Origin: JAEZHK01 sp040768845
GTDB lineage: Bacteria; Bacillota; Clostridia; Christensenellales; Aristaeellaceae
NCBI GenBank assembly: GCA_040768845.1
Contig: JAXGME010000004.1
Coordinates: forward strand, 1-64,000
Direction: 5' to 3'
Length of the DNA stretch: 64,000 nt
Part shown: positions 8,069 to 15,969 of the stretch, piece by piece
Layout: every line of letters starts with the position of its first letter
How positions within the stretch are numbered: position 1 is the first letter of the stretch
Translations under genes and position numbers: made by a program
Notes under the pieces: generated by a model
What the model saw: only the letters and a program-made list of their open reading frames with translations
Database searches by the model: none
Told to the model about the DNA's origin: nothing

Positions 8069-9696
8069 TATTCCACCGCGATCAGGTAGTAGTAGAGCGG
8101 CTGCCCGCCCAGGTAGACCGAAACGTCGCAGAAATCGTACTTCTCCGCCAGCAGGCCGCGCAGCGCGTCGGCCTCCTCCTTGGGGGTATCCTCGCCGTAG
8201 TAGATGGTGATCAGCTCGCTGTCCTCGGTCACCATGCCTTCCATGATCTGCCGCGCCACCTCGGCCGGGTCGTGGCCCAACTGCACGATGCGGTTGTCCA
8301 CCAGGCCCATGATGTCGCCCTCGTGGATTTCGCGCTCGTCAAAGGTGGTATCGCGCACCGCGTAGGTGACGGCCGCGGTGTGCACGCGCTCCGCCGCCTC
8401 CTGCATGCGCTGGGCGTTCTCCTCGCCGGAGAGGTCCGGCATGAAGGCGATGGCCGCGGCAATGCCCATGGGCACCGATTTGGTGGGGATCACGAAGACC
8501 TTTTTTTCTGAGAGCTCGCTGGCCTGCTGCGCCGCCAGAATGATGTTGGTGTTGTTGGGCAGCACGAACACCTGCCGCGCGTGGGCGCTGTCAATGGCCT
8601 GCACCAATTCGTCGATGGAGGGGTTCATGGTCTGGCCGCCGTCCACCACGTGGTCCACCGCCATGTCGCGGAAGATCTCGGTGAGGCCGCTGCCCAGCGC
8701 CACCGCCACCATGCCGAACTCCTTGAGCTCCGGCTCGGGGGGGCGCTTGGCGATGCGCTCGCGGTATTCCTCCAGCATGTTGTCGATCTTGATGGCGTCC
8801 AGCTCGCCCAGCTCCAGCGCCATCTGCAGCGCGCGGCCGGGTTCGTTGGTGTGCACGTGCACCTTGACCACTTCCAGGTCGCCCACCACCAGCACACAGT
8901 CGCCGATGCGCTCGAGGCGCTTCCGGAGCCGCGCCACCTCATTGTCCTTGAGGTCGGGTTTCGGGTGGGAAACGATGAATTCGGTGCAGTAGGCGTACTT
9001 GATCTCGCCGAGGGATTCGTGGTCGTCCACAAATTCGCCCGGTAGCGGTGTCTTGGAGACCTCATCGGAGGCCAGTTCCACCGGTTCGCCCGACAGCGCG
9101 GCGTAGAAGCCGGCGTAGACCACCATCAGCCCCTTGCCGCCGGAATCCACAACGCCCGCCTGCTTGAGCACCGGCAGCATTTCCGGGGTGCGCTTCAGGA
9201 TGGCGTCGCCTGCGGACAGCACTTTTCGCATCAACTCCAGAAGATCCGTGGTTTTTTCGCGTTCCAGCTCCTCTGCGATCACGCGGGCGACGGTCAGAAT
9301 GGTGCCCTCCTTGGGCTTCATCACCGCCTTGTAGGCGGTGTCCGCGCCGCTTCGCAGCGCGCGGACAAAGGTCTGCGCGTCCATCTCCTCCGCGCCGTCC
9401 AGCGCGCGGGAGATGCCCCGCAGAATCTGGCTCAAAATGACGCCGGAATTGCCGCGGGCGCCTTTGAGCGCGCCCTTGGCGACGGTGGTGGCCACGTCCG
9501 ACACGGTGGGGAAGCTGCGGCTGGCCAGATCCTTGACGGCGGTGGCCATGGTCTGGGTCATGTTGGTGCCGGTATCCCCGTCGGGCACGGGAAAGACGTT
9601 GAGCGCGTCGATGCTCTCGCGGTTTTTCGAGAGGAGCGCCGCGCCGGACAGAAACATGTCCTTGAGCATCATCCCGTCTATCGATTGAATCGGCAA
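8068..9696 (-). CDS. fakA: Fatty acid kinase catalytic subunit FakA / YloV (DAK2 plus DegV-like)
   Basis: A 542-residue protein. Residues 1-200 are a DhaL/DAK2 kinase domain with NVFPVPDGDTGTNM (metal-binding aspartates) and KGARGNSGVILSQ; the rest is the FakA middle and C-terminal domain (FVLPNNTNIILAAQQA). FakA with a FakB partner phosphorylates exogenous fatty acids for phospholipid synthesis; no fakB is in the window. The start is TTG, MPIQSIDGMM, because GGGAGG sits eight bases ahead of it and the family begins at this point. Confidence 0.9.
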   Translation of the reverse strand: MPIQSIDGMMLKDMFLSGAALLSKNRESIDALNVFPVPDGDTGTNMTQTMATAVKDLASRSFPTVSDVATTVAKGALKGARGNSGVILSQILRGISRALDGAEEMDAQTFVRALRSGADTAYKAVMKPKEGTILTVARVIAEELEREKTTDLLELMRKVLSAGDAILKRTPEMLPVLKQAGVVDSGGKGLMVVYAGFYAALSGEPVELASDEVSKTPLPGEFVDDHESLGEIKYAYCTEFIVSHPKPDLKDNEVARLRKRLERIGDCVLVVGDLEVVKVHVHTNEPGRALQMALELGELDAIKIDNMLEEYRERIAKRPPEPELKEFGMVAVALGSGLTEIFRDMAVDHVVDGGQTMNPSIDELVQAIDSAHARQVFVLPNNTNIILAAQQASELSEKKVFVIPTKSVPMGIAAAIAFMPDLSGEENAQRMQEAAERVHTAAVTYAVRDTTFDEREIHEGDIMGLVDNRIVQLGHDPAEVARQIMEGMVTEDSELITIYYGEDTPKEEADALRGLLAEKYDFCDVSVYLGGQPLYYYLIAVE

Positions 9697-9726
9697 AAGA
9701 ATTCCCTCCCAGCCCCTTACGACTTG

Positions 9727-10077
9727 TCAGACGCGGATGTCCTCGACGGACACGTTGATGCGGTTGACTTTGACGCCGGTCAGGTGCTCGATTTTGTATT
9801 TTACGGTTTCAATGATGGTTTCGGCGACGGCGCTGATCGAAATGCCATACTCTACGATGATGAACAGATCGACGTCCACGCTCTCCGCGGCGGGGCGGAT
9901 TCTGACGCCGCGGCCAAGATTTTCGCGGCCCAGCATTTGTACAAAGCCGTCCGTGGTGCGCTTCGCGGCCATGCCGACGATGCCGTAGCACTCAAGCGCC
10001 GAGTAGCCGGCGACCTTGAGCAATACTTCCTCGTTTACCGTGACCGTGCCAAGATCGGTTTTGAACTTGCAATCCAT
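9727..10077 (-). CDS. yloU: Asp23/Gls24 family envelope stress protein YloU
   Basis: A 116-residue Asp23 family protein: LGTVTVNEEVLLKVAGYSA near the start and a C-terminal V-R-I-NVSVEDIRV strand. In Bacillota it is found beside yloV/fakA and is thought to be membrane-associated through a partner; its exact role is unclear. The ATG of MDCKF was chosen because a GGAGG site sits just before it. A promoter lies at 10119-10147, and the gene is divergent from rpmB as in Bacillus. Confidence 0.88.
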   Translation of the reverse strand: MDCKFKTDLGTVTVNEEVLLKVAGYSALECYGIVGMAAKRTTDGFVQMLGRENLGRGVRIRPAAESVDVDLFIIVEYGISISAVAETIIETVKYKIEHLTGVKVNRINVSVEDIRV

Positions 10078-10118
10078 AGCTGTTCCTCCAGTTGCGGGGC
10101 CATCGCCCTGCATCCATT

Positions 10119-10147
10119 AGTATACAGTTTTTTTGACGGGCATGCAA
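10119..10147 (-). promoter_or_regulatory. Promoter of yloU-fakA-recG
   Basis: Minus strand: TTGCAT, 17 bases, TATACT, about 40 bases before the yloU start. Confidence 0.65.
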
Positions 10148-10207
10148 GCATCCCCGTGGGTTTTTACATCGTCGTCGCGCGTTCGTCAAGTTTTACATCC
10201 CAAAGGC

Positions 10208-10236
10208 TTGCAATCACCGCCGCCGGGTGGTATAAT
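10208..10236 (+). promoter_or_regulatory. Promoter of rpmB
   Basis: TTGCAA, 17 bases, TATAAT with an extended TGG just before the -10 box, 45 bases upstream of the rpmB start. Confidence 0.75.
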
Positions 10237-10280
10237 ACTGCTGTTTTGATGTAAATTGACGCCTGAAGGAGGTGTAGCAG

Positions 10281-10472
10281 ATGGGCAAATTTTGCGAAGT
10301 GTGCCATAAGGGCATTTCGTCCGGGAACAACGTCAGCCATTCCAACAAGAAGACGCGCAGGACGTGGGCGCCCAACACGCAGCGCGTGCGGGTGATCGTG
10401 GGCGGCGCGCCCAAGCGGATGAGCGTTTGCACCCGTTGCCTGCGCAGCGGCAAGGTGGAGCGCGCCATCTAA
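10281..10472 (+). CDS. rpmB: 50S ribosomal protein L28
   Basis: A 63-residue L28 of the large ribosomal subunit: MGKFCEVCHKGISSGNNVSHSNKKTRR-W-PN-Q and a C-terminal CTRCLRSGKV. The two CxxC pairs (residues 5-8 and about 50-53) mark the zinc-binding form. In bacteria that also have a zinc-free paralogue, the zinc-free copy is used under zinc limitation; no second copy is in this window. AGGAGGTG precedes the ATG. Confidence 0.97.
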   Translation: MGKFCEVCHKGISSGNNVSHSNKKTRRTWAPNTQRVRVIVGGAPKRMSVCTRCLRSGKVERAI

Positions 10473-10531
10473 ATGGCATTTTCTGTGCCAATTCCGGTTG
10501 GCCCCGAATCTGCTGGACATCTTTAAATCGC

Positions 10532-10560
10532 AAGCCCGCGGCGCCTGGTGCCGCGGGCTT
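10532..10560. terminator. Hairpin between rpmB and the PII-like genes
   Basis: AAGCCCGCGGC and GCCGCGGGCTT form an 11-base stem around a short loop. There is no strong T run on either side, so termination efficiency is uncertain. It lies between convergent genes. Confidence 0.5.
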
Positions 10561-10611
10561 GGTCTATCGCCAAAGCCTCCGCAGGGCTTCACCGCGCCGG
10601 CGGTTTTGAGG

Positions 10612-10938
10612 CTATACCTGCGGCGCGGTGTTCGTCCCCATCATCTTCTCCACGGGCATGACGAAGCACAGCGCGTTGCAGGGGGAGCCGGGACCGGCCT
10701 TCTCCTTGATGGCGGCGAGGATCCCACCCACCTTCTCCTCGCCCACGAGGATCAGGACGATCTCGCGCTCGGTGTCCACGGTGATGCCCATGATGGACTT
10801 GTGAATCGAACCGAGCCCGCGGGCGTTCAGAATTGTGGCGCCGCCGGCGCCGCGGGCGCGCGCGATGTCCACGGCGAACTCTGCAAAGCCCGCGTTGACG
10901 ATGATGAACAGCACCTTGATGTCGTGGGACGCATCCAT
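10612..10938 (-). CDS. PII-like signalling protein (distal copy)
   Basis: A 108-residue protein with a PII (GlnB)-like ferredoxin fold pattern: beta strand VLFIIVNAGFAEFAVDIARARGAGGATILNARGLGS, then a strand with REIVLILVGEEKVGGILAAIKEKAG and a C-terminal FVMPVEKMMG. The T-loop is very short and the uridylylated tyrosine of classical GlnB is absent. It is last in an operon with a second PII-like gene (gap 17) and a DUF1538 membrane protein, so it probably senses a nucleotide and regulates that membrane protein rather than nitrogen metabolism. Confidence 0.75.
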   Translation of the reverse strand: MDASHDIKVLFIIVNAGFAEFAVDIARARGAGGATILNARGLGSIHKSIMGITVDTEREIVLILVGEEKVGGILAAIKEKAGPGSPCNALCFVMPVEKMMGTNTAPQV

Positions 10939-10955
10939 AAAAACGCTCCTTCAGA

Positions 10956-11294
10956 TCACAGCGCGATCTTTTCGATGGGGATGGTGAACGCGACGCCGGT
11001 GTTGGGCCGGTCAAACCCAAAGCGCGTCGCCAGCATGTTCATCACGGCGTCCACCCGGTTCTGCGGGATCAGACAATGGATCAGGACCTTCTGCTCTTCG
11101 GGAACCAGCCCGAGGAGCTCCTTTAAGTGGCTTGCGTGGATGGAGCCGCGCCCGTAGACGGCGTGCATCAGCCGCGCGCCCTCGGCGCTCAGCGCGTCCG
11201 CCAACGCCTTTTTTTGCTTTCTTCCCGCAATGACAATCAAACAGTCGATGCAGCAAAATTCTTCCGGCATGAAAACCTCTTCAGCCTCCGTCAT
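10956..11294 (-). CDS. PII-like signalling protein (proximal copy)
   Basis: A 112-residue PII-superfamily protein: CLIVIAGRKQKKALADALSA (first strand and helix), a YGRGSIHAS loop, EEQKVLIHCLIPQNRVDAVMNML and a closing GVAFTIPIEKIAL strand that mirrors the end of its downstream paralogue. It is only distantly like GlnB. Its start codon overlaps the stop of the DUF1538 gene (ATGA), indicating translational coupling. The N-terminus carries a C-C-x-x-C cluster (residues 14-18) not seen in the partner. Confidence 0.72.
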   Translation of the reverse strand: MTEAEEVFMPEEFCCIDCLIVIAGRKQKKALADALSAEGARLMHAVYGRGSIHASHLKELLGLVPEEQKVLIHCLIPQNRVDAVMNMLATRFGFDRPNTGVAFTIPIEKIAL

Positions 11295-13039
11295 CGTTCC
11301 GTCGTTGAAAGGGCAACCGCGTCCTGAGCGTCACAGAAGGTGGTTATGTCAGCGTCGGCAGGGGCATTGTCGTCGTCAGTAACCTCGTCGGTCGCGTCAG
11401 GCAAAGCTTCGTCCGGAGCGGCGGCGTCCGGGGCGGCGCTCGGCGCGCCGTCCAAATCATCGCGCGGCGCGTCGGCGGTCTCCCGCGCCTGGGCGGCGAT
11501 GTGGGCGAGTTCCTCGATTTCCCCATGCTCCGCTTCCGCCAGCAGCGCCTGGGCCCTGCGGGACTGGGCTTCGTAGAGGATGCCCAACGCCTGCACGGCG
11601 ATCAGCGGCGTCACCGAGATGAACGCGATGATGCCAAACCCGTTGGTCAGCACCGACTGCGCCTCCGGCCCGGCCGCCGCCGCCACCGCCTGGGCCACGC
11701 CCAGGGTGAGCGGCGTGAGAAACGCCGACGTCAGCGCGCCGCCGGTCACTCCGCCGGAGTCAAACGCCAGTCCCACGAAGAGCTTCGGCGTATATTTTAG
11801 CAGACCCAGCGCCACGGCGTATAGGGGAATCAGGAACCAAAGAATGTTAATTTGTGTGAGAATTTTCACCATGGAGATCATTACCGCCACACCGATGCCC
11901 AGCGCCAGCGTCATGCGGATGGTGGCCTTGTTGATGTGGCCGTTGGTGATCTCCTCCAGCTGCTCGCCCAGCACGGAAACCGCCGGCTCGGACAGGGTGA
12001 TCGCGATGCCCAGCACAAAGCCCAGCGGCAGCAGCAGCCACTGAAACCAGCCGGGGCGCGCCGCGTCCAGAAAGACCTCGCCGATGTACTTGCCCGCAAA
12101 GGCGAAGCCAAAGTCAATGCCCGACAAAAAAATCAGAAGGCCCGCGTAGACGGCGATGGTTCCCAGCAGGATGCCGGCAAATTCGCGCTTTTCCAGTTTG
12201 ATCAGAAAAACCTGGAAGGGCAGGAACACCAGCACCACCGGGAGAAGCGCCAGCGCCACGCCGCCCACATTGCCGACAACGATCTCCCGCAGCCCCTCCG
12301 CCGCGCCTGGATCGTACACGCCCGCAGCCGGAAGTACGCCGCCGCTTGCGATTTTGAGGATAATTCCGTAAACAAACAGCGCCAGAATGGGGCCGATGGA
12401 GGCCAGGCCGATGATGCCGAAGGTGTCCTCGTTGGTCTTGGACCGGGACATCGTCCCCGAAATGCCAAGCCCCAGCGCCAGGATGAAGGGCACGGAAACA
12501 TCGCCGGTGGTGGCGCCGCTCCCGTCAAAGGACAGCGCGACAAACTGCTTCGGCACAAAAAACACCAGCACAAACACGAGGCCGTACAGCGCCGCAAAGA
12601 GGATACGGATGTCCATGTCCTTCATGATCCTGTACAGCGCAAAGCCCACAAACGCACCGATGCCGATGCTCATGATCCACACGAAGGCGGTTTCGTTGAC
12701 CACGTTCATGATCATATGGGTCTGCCGTGCCAGCACCGCCAGCGCCGGTTCCGCGACCGTGGCCAGCAGCCCGAAGAGGAAGCCGAAGAATACGATCAGC
12801 CCGGCCTTCTTAAACCGCACCAGCGAGCCGCCCACGTACTTTCCGATGGGCAGGATGCTCACATCCAGGCCGCCGAGAAACAGCGCCTGGCCGAGTACAA
12901 CGCTCGCGTACCCCACCGCCAGCTTTACGTAATCCGAACCGTTGTCCATGGGCGCGACAAACCCGCAGACGAGGATAATGATGAAGGCGAGCGGAAGGGA
13001 AGATATGAAAACTTCTTTGAGGACTCGGAGAAACTTCAT
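11291..13039 (-). CDS. DUF1538 family membrane protein (putative cation antiporter)
   Basis: A 582-residue polytopic membrane protein made of two DUF1538 repeats: compare LGQALFLGGLDVSILPIGKY-GG and AEPALAVL in the first half with FLSGIDFGFAFAGKYIGE and SEPAVSVLGEQLEEITNG in the second. It ends in a roughly 85-residue cytoplasmic tail that is extremely rich in D, E, A and P. DUF1538 proteins (UmpA/UmpB of Halomonas) have been described as Na+(K+)/H+ antiporters; here the two halves are fused. Directly followed by two PII-like genes. No clear ribosome site was seen before the ATG. Confidence 0.8.
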   Translation of the reverse strand: MKFLRVLKEVFISSLPLAFIIILVCGFVAPMDNGSDYVKLAVGYASVVLGQALFLGGLDVSILPIGKYVGGSLVRFKKAGLIVFFGFLFGLLATVAEPALAVLARQTHMIMNVVNETAFVWIMSIGIGAFVGFALYRIMKDMDIRILFAALYGLVFVLVFFVPKQFVALSFDGSGATTGDVSVPFILALGLGISGTMSRSKTNEDTFGIIGLASIGPILALFVYGIILKIASGGVLPAAGVYDPGAAEGLREIVVGNVGGVALALLPVVLVFLPFQVFLIKLEKREFAGILLGTIAVYAGLLIFLSGIDFGFAFAGKYIGEVFLDAARPGWFQWLLLPLGFVLGIAITLSEPAVSVLGEQLEEITNGHINKATIRMTLALGIGVAVMISMVKILTQINILWFLIPLYAVALGLLKYTPKLFVGLAFDSGGVTGGALTSAFLTPLTLGVAQAVAAAAGPEAQSVLTNGFGIIAFISVTPLIAVQALGILYEAQSRRAQALLAEAEHGEIEELAHIAAQARETADAPRDDLDGAPSAAPDAAAPDEALPDATDEVTDDDNAPADADITTFCDAQDAVALSTTER

Positions 13040-13148
13040 ATACTGTTTTTATCATGGATCCTCGCCGGTGTCAAGGCCGGACGCGCTTTCCGTACCCTGC
13101 CGAAAGCCCCGGAGTCCGCCGGCGGGGGCGGATTTACGAGTTAATAAC

Positions 13149-13176
13149 TTGCCAATTGGCGGGAAGGGGGTACAAT
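13149..13176 (+). promoter_or_regulatory. Promoter of the niacin transporter gene with an operator-like palindrome
   Basis: TTGCCA, 16 bases, TACAAT. The perfect palindrome GCCAATTGGC (13151-13160) overlaps the -35 box, a position where a bound repressor would block RNA polymerase. Confidence 0.6.
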
Positions 13177-13210
13177 CAAACCAAAGAGGGAGAAAGCGGG
13201 TAGGGTGCAA

Positions 13211-13753
13211 ATGAGCGAGCGGATAAACCTGAAAACCATGACCGTGGCCGCGCTGTTGTGCGCGCTGGGGATCATCATCCCCCTGCTGTCGCCAATCAAG
13301 ATTGTCATGGAGCCGGCGTCGTTCACGCTGGCCAGCCATGTGGCGCTGTTCATCGCGCTGTTCATCTCCCCGTTCACGGCGGCGGTGGTGGCGGTGGGCA
13401 CGACGCTTGGGTTTCTGATGGGCGGCTTTCCCATCGTCATCGTCGCCCGCGCGGCGACGCACATCGTGTTCGCGCTGATCGGCGCGGTGATCCTAAGGCG
13501 CAAGCCCGGGATTCTGGATTCACTGTGGAGCGCGCAGCTCCTGTCGCTGGGGCTGGGCCTCATCCACGGACTGTGCGAAGTGCTCGCCGTCACCCCCTTC
13601 TACCTGAGCAGCGCCATGAGCGCCGCCTATTACGGCGGCGGCTATGTCAAAACCGTTCTGCTGCTGGTCGGCGTCGGCAGCGTCGTCCACAGCATGATCG
13701 ACTTCGCCATCGCCCTTCTCATCTGGAAGCCCTTAAAGCGGGTCATCCGCTGA
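13211..13753 (+). CDS. niaX: ECF transporter S component, niacin (NiaX-like)
   Basis: A 180-residue membrane protein with about six hydrophobic helices. The stretch LSPIKIVMEPASFTLASHVA followed by ISP-TA-VVAVGTTLGF-MGGFPIVIVARA matches the niacin-specific substrate-binding (S) component of energy-coupling-factor transporters. It captures the vitamin and works with a shared EcfA-A'-T module encoded elsewhere. I use the ATG at 13211; a GTG two codons earlier is possible. Confidence 0.75.
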   Translation: MSERINLKTMTVAALLCALGIIIPLLSPIKIVMEPASFTLASHVALFIALFISPFTAAVVAVGTTLGFLMGGFPIVIVARAATHIVFALIGAVILRRKPGILDSLWSAQLLSLGLGLIHGLCEVLAVTPFYLSSAMSAAYYGGGYVKTVLLLVGVGSVVHSMIDFAIALLIWKPLKRVIR

Positions 13754-13757
13754 CGCC

Positions 13758-14690
13758 TTGACGCCCCCGCGGTGGATTCTATATACTGTAATATGGAATG
13801 AAACGCGGGAACAGGCCCGCCGGTCGGGCCCCGGTCTCCTGTATCTGAACATCCATCAGTCCCACCGCTCCGCGAGGACCAGCGGACGCGTCGCCATCAT
13901 CGGCTCCGGGCCCTCGGGCATTACCATCGCCTTTCTCCTCTCCGCCAGGGACTATGACGTGACGATTTTCGAGCGGCACGACAAGGTCGGCGAAAACATT
14001 ACGATCGACGACCTGATGCGGGACGGATACCGCGCGATCTTTATGGGCACCGGCGTGTGGAAGCCCTACAGACTGGGCATTCCCGGCGAGAGCCTGGGAA
14101 ACGTCCACTACGCCATCGAGTACCTGCGCAACCCGGATGTCTACCGCCTGGGCCGCCGTCTGGCGGTCATCGGCGCCGGAAACGTGGCCATGGACGTGGC
14201 GCGTACCGCCATCCGTCACGGCTGCCAGGAGGTATTCGTCATCTGTCATCTGGACGAGCGCGGCATAACGGCGCGCTCCGTGGAAGCGGAATACGCGCGC
14301 ATCGACGGGGCACGGTTTTTCATGAAAAAGACGGCGCTGCGCTTTGAGGACGAGGGCGTGGTGCTGGCCGATTCCAGCATCATCGAGGATGCCGGAGGCG
14401 GGGCGAAAGCCGCCGTCCCCGTCCCGGGGACGGAATCGCTGCTGCCCGTGGATTCGGTCATCGTGGCTGTCGGCCAGGGCCGGCGATCGGTCACCGTCTC
14501 CTCCACCGGCGGCATCCGCGTCAGCGACCGGGGCCTCGTGGTGGTGGACGAGCTCGGGCACACCAGCCGCGAGGGCGTGTTCGCGTCGGGCGATGTGGTG
14601 ACAGGGGCGAAGACCGTCGTCGAGGCGGTCAAGGTGTCCCGCCGCGTCGCGGACGCCATGGATCGGTTTATCCGGGAAAAGTACGGCTGA
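13758..14690 (+). pseudogene. GltD-like FAD/NAD(P) oxidoreductase with internal deletion
   Basis: The frame encodes the pyridine-nucleotide oxidoreductase part of glutamate-synthase small-subunit-like proteins: VAIIGSGPSGITIAFLLSARDYDVTIFERHDKVG (FAD site), ENITIDDLMRDGYRAIFMGTG, VIGAGNVAMDVARTA (NAD(P) site), GVFASGDVVTGAKTVVEAV. In the family about 45-50 residues (GG-L-YGIPEFRLPK onward) stand between the first two segments; here they are missing and the ends are joined in frame. No ATG or GTG start exists before the FAD motif, and the N-terminal Fe-S domain is absent. I therefore read it as a decayed gene, although the frame stays open for 310 codons. Confidence 0.7.
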
Positions 14691-14708
14691 ACGGCGCGCC
14701 AGGCGCAA

Positions 14709-15281
14709 TCAGCCCAGCAGAAAGGCCCCGGCGATGCCCGCCAGCGCGGTCAGCAGGAAGGGGTTGACCTTCCAGCGAATGTTGAAAAGCGCCGCCAGCG
14801 CGAAGATCACCAGGCAGGGGATGGACAGGGTGCCCCAGGGGTCCGCCAGCAGGGTGGCGATCCGCCGGTTCGGGTTGACCAGCACTTCCGAGGCAATCTC
14901 CAGCGCCGCCGCCGCGATCAGCCCCACCGTGGCGGGCTTGATGCCTGACAGCGTGTCGGAGAGCCAGTTCTGGTTTTTGTAGCGGGCAAACAGCCGCATC
15001 AGGACCACCGTGAGGATGAACGAGGGCAGGGAAACCCCCAGGGTGGCCACCACCGCGCCCGTCAGGCCCTGGTGCAGATAGCCCACATAGGTGGCCGCGT
15101 TGATGGAAATGGGGCCGGGTACCACCATGTCCAGCGCGTACAGATCCGCGATCTGCGCGGTGGTGACGCCGAACTGCCGGGCCTCCGATATCACCATGGA
15201 CAGCATCGCGTATCCGTCGCCAAAGCTCAAAAAACCCAGCTTCACAAAGGTGACAAACAGCCTCAGGGTTTCAAGAAGCAC
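14709..15281 (-). CDS. chrA: Chromate-type transporter, second half
   Basis: A 190-residue ChrA-family half-transporter: FVKLGFLSFGDGYAMLSMV near the N-terminus, LDMVVPGPISINAATYVGY, then three or four more hydrophobic helices. In Bacillota the CHR transporter is made of two short proteins encoded side by side. Substrate may be chromate or another oxyanion; the family is annotated by homology only. It overlaps the preceding half by 11 bases. Confidence 0.85.
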   Translation of the reverse strand: MLLETLRLFVTFVKLGFLSFGDGYAMLSMVISEARQFGVTTAQIADLYALDMVVPGPISINAATYVGYLHQGLTGAVVATLGVSLPSFILTVVLMRLFARYKNQNWLSDTLSGIKPATVGLIAAAALEIASEVLVNPNRRIATLLADPWGTLSIPCLVIFALAALFNIRWKVNPFLLTALAGIAGAFLLG

Positions 15282-15849
15282 GGGATTTCCTCCTCTTTAG
15301 CGCCCGGCGCGCGGCCTGATACGCGATGCCCGTCAGCCCGGAGAGCACGATGACCGCCGGCGCGCTGGCGATGTCCGTCAGCGACAGCACGAAGGCGACG
15401 ACCATCAAAATGACGGCGAAGAGGCTGCGGATGTTGTAGCCCCCCAGGGACGCCGCGGCCGATACCACCAGCGCCGCGGAGGCCGCCCGGATGCCGCGCA
15501 TTGCGCCCATCAGCGGCCCCTGCTGTGGGATCAGCTCCGCCAGAACGGTGGCCAGCACCATCAGCACCAGGGTGGGCAAGATCGCGCCGATGCCCGCCGC
15601 CAGCATGCCGCCCGTGCCCGCGGCGTGACGGCCCACCAGCGTGGCGCAGTTGAGGGCGATGACGCCCGGCATGCTCTGGGACAGGGTGGCGTATTCCATG
15701 AACTCGTCCTTGGTCATCAGATGATGCCGGACGACCATGTCCCGCTCGATCACGGTGATGATGGCCAGCCCACCCCCGAAGGTAAAGGCGCTGGCCTTGA
15801 AAAAAGTGCCGAAAAGGACCCGGTAGACCGTCCACTTGCGCTCCTTCAT
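15271..15849 (-). CDS. chrA: Chromate-type transporter, first half
   Basis: A 192-residue ChrA-family half: FFKASAFTFGGGLAIITVIERD, LSQSMPGVIALNCATLVG and a helical C-terminal part. Start MKERKW was chosen for its AGGAGGCAG ribosome site. It is transcribed away from a LysR gene, and the 120-base gap between them holds an A/T-rich dyad (15916-15931). Confidence 0.85.
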   Translation of the reverse strand: MKERKWTVYRVLFGTFFKASAFTFGGGLAIITVIERDMVVRHHLMTKDEFMEYATLSQSMPGVIALNCATLVGRHAAGTGGMLAAGIGAILPTLVLMVLATVLAELIPQQGPLMGAMRGIRAASAALVVSAAASLGGYNIRSLFAVILMVVAFVLSLTDIASAPAVIVLSGLTGIAYQAARRALKRRKSRAS

Positions 15850-15915
15850 GCTGCCTCCTGCCGCCTTCCGGTTTTCCGGACGGGCCGCCACCTCTACTAT
15901 ACCACTTGACGAAGG

Positions 15916-15931
15916 ATAATAAAAATATTAT
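15916..15931. promoter_or_regulatory. A/T dyad in the chrA-lysR divergent region, possible LysR site
   Basis: ATAATA-N4-TATTAT, a perfect 6+6 inverted repeat in otherwise GC-rich DNA, between divergent start codons. LysR regulators bind dyads in exactly this position to control themselves and the neighbour. Confidence 0.5.
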
Positions 15932-15969
15932 TATTTTATAAGAACCAGATGAAATCATTATGAACGGAC

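Noticed and set aside
6074..8089. A 671-residue open frame on the plus strand over recG, and similar long antisense frames over trkA, gerAA, sapB-like and sugar genes
   Set aside because: GC-rich genes routinely leave the opposite strand open; the composition is His/Arg/Gln-rich with no start signals or motifs.
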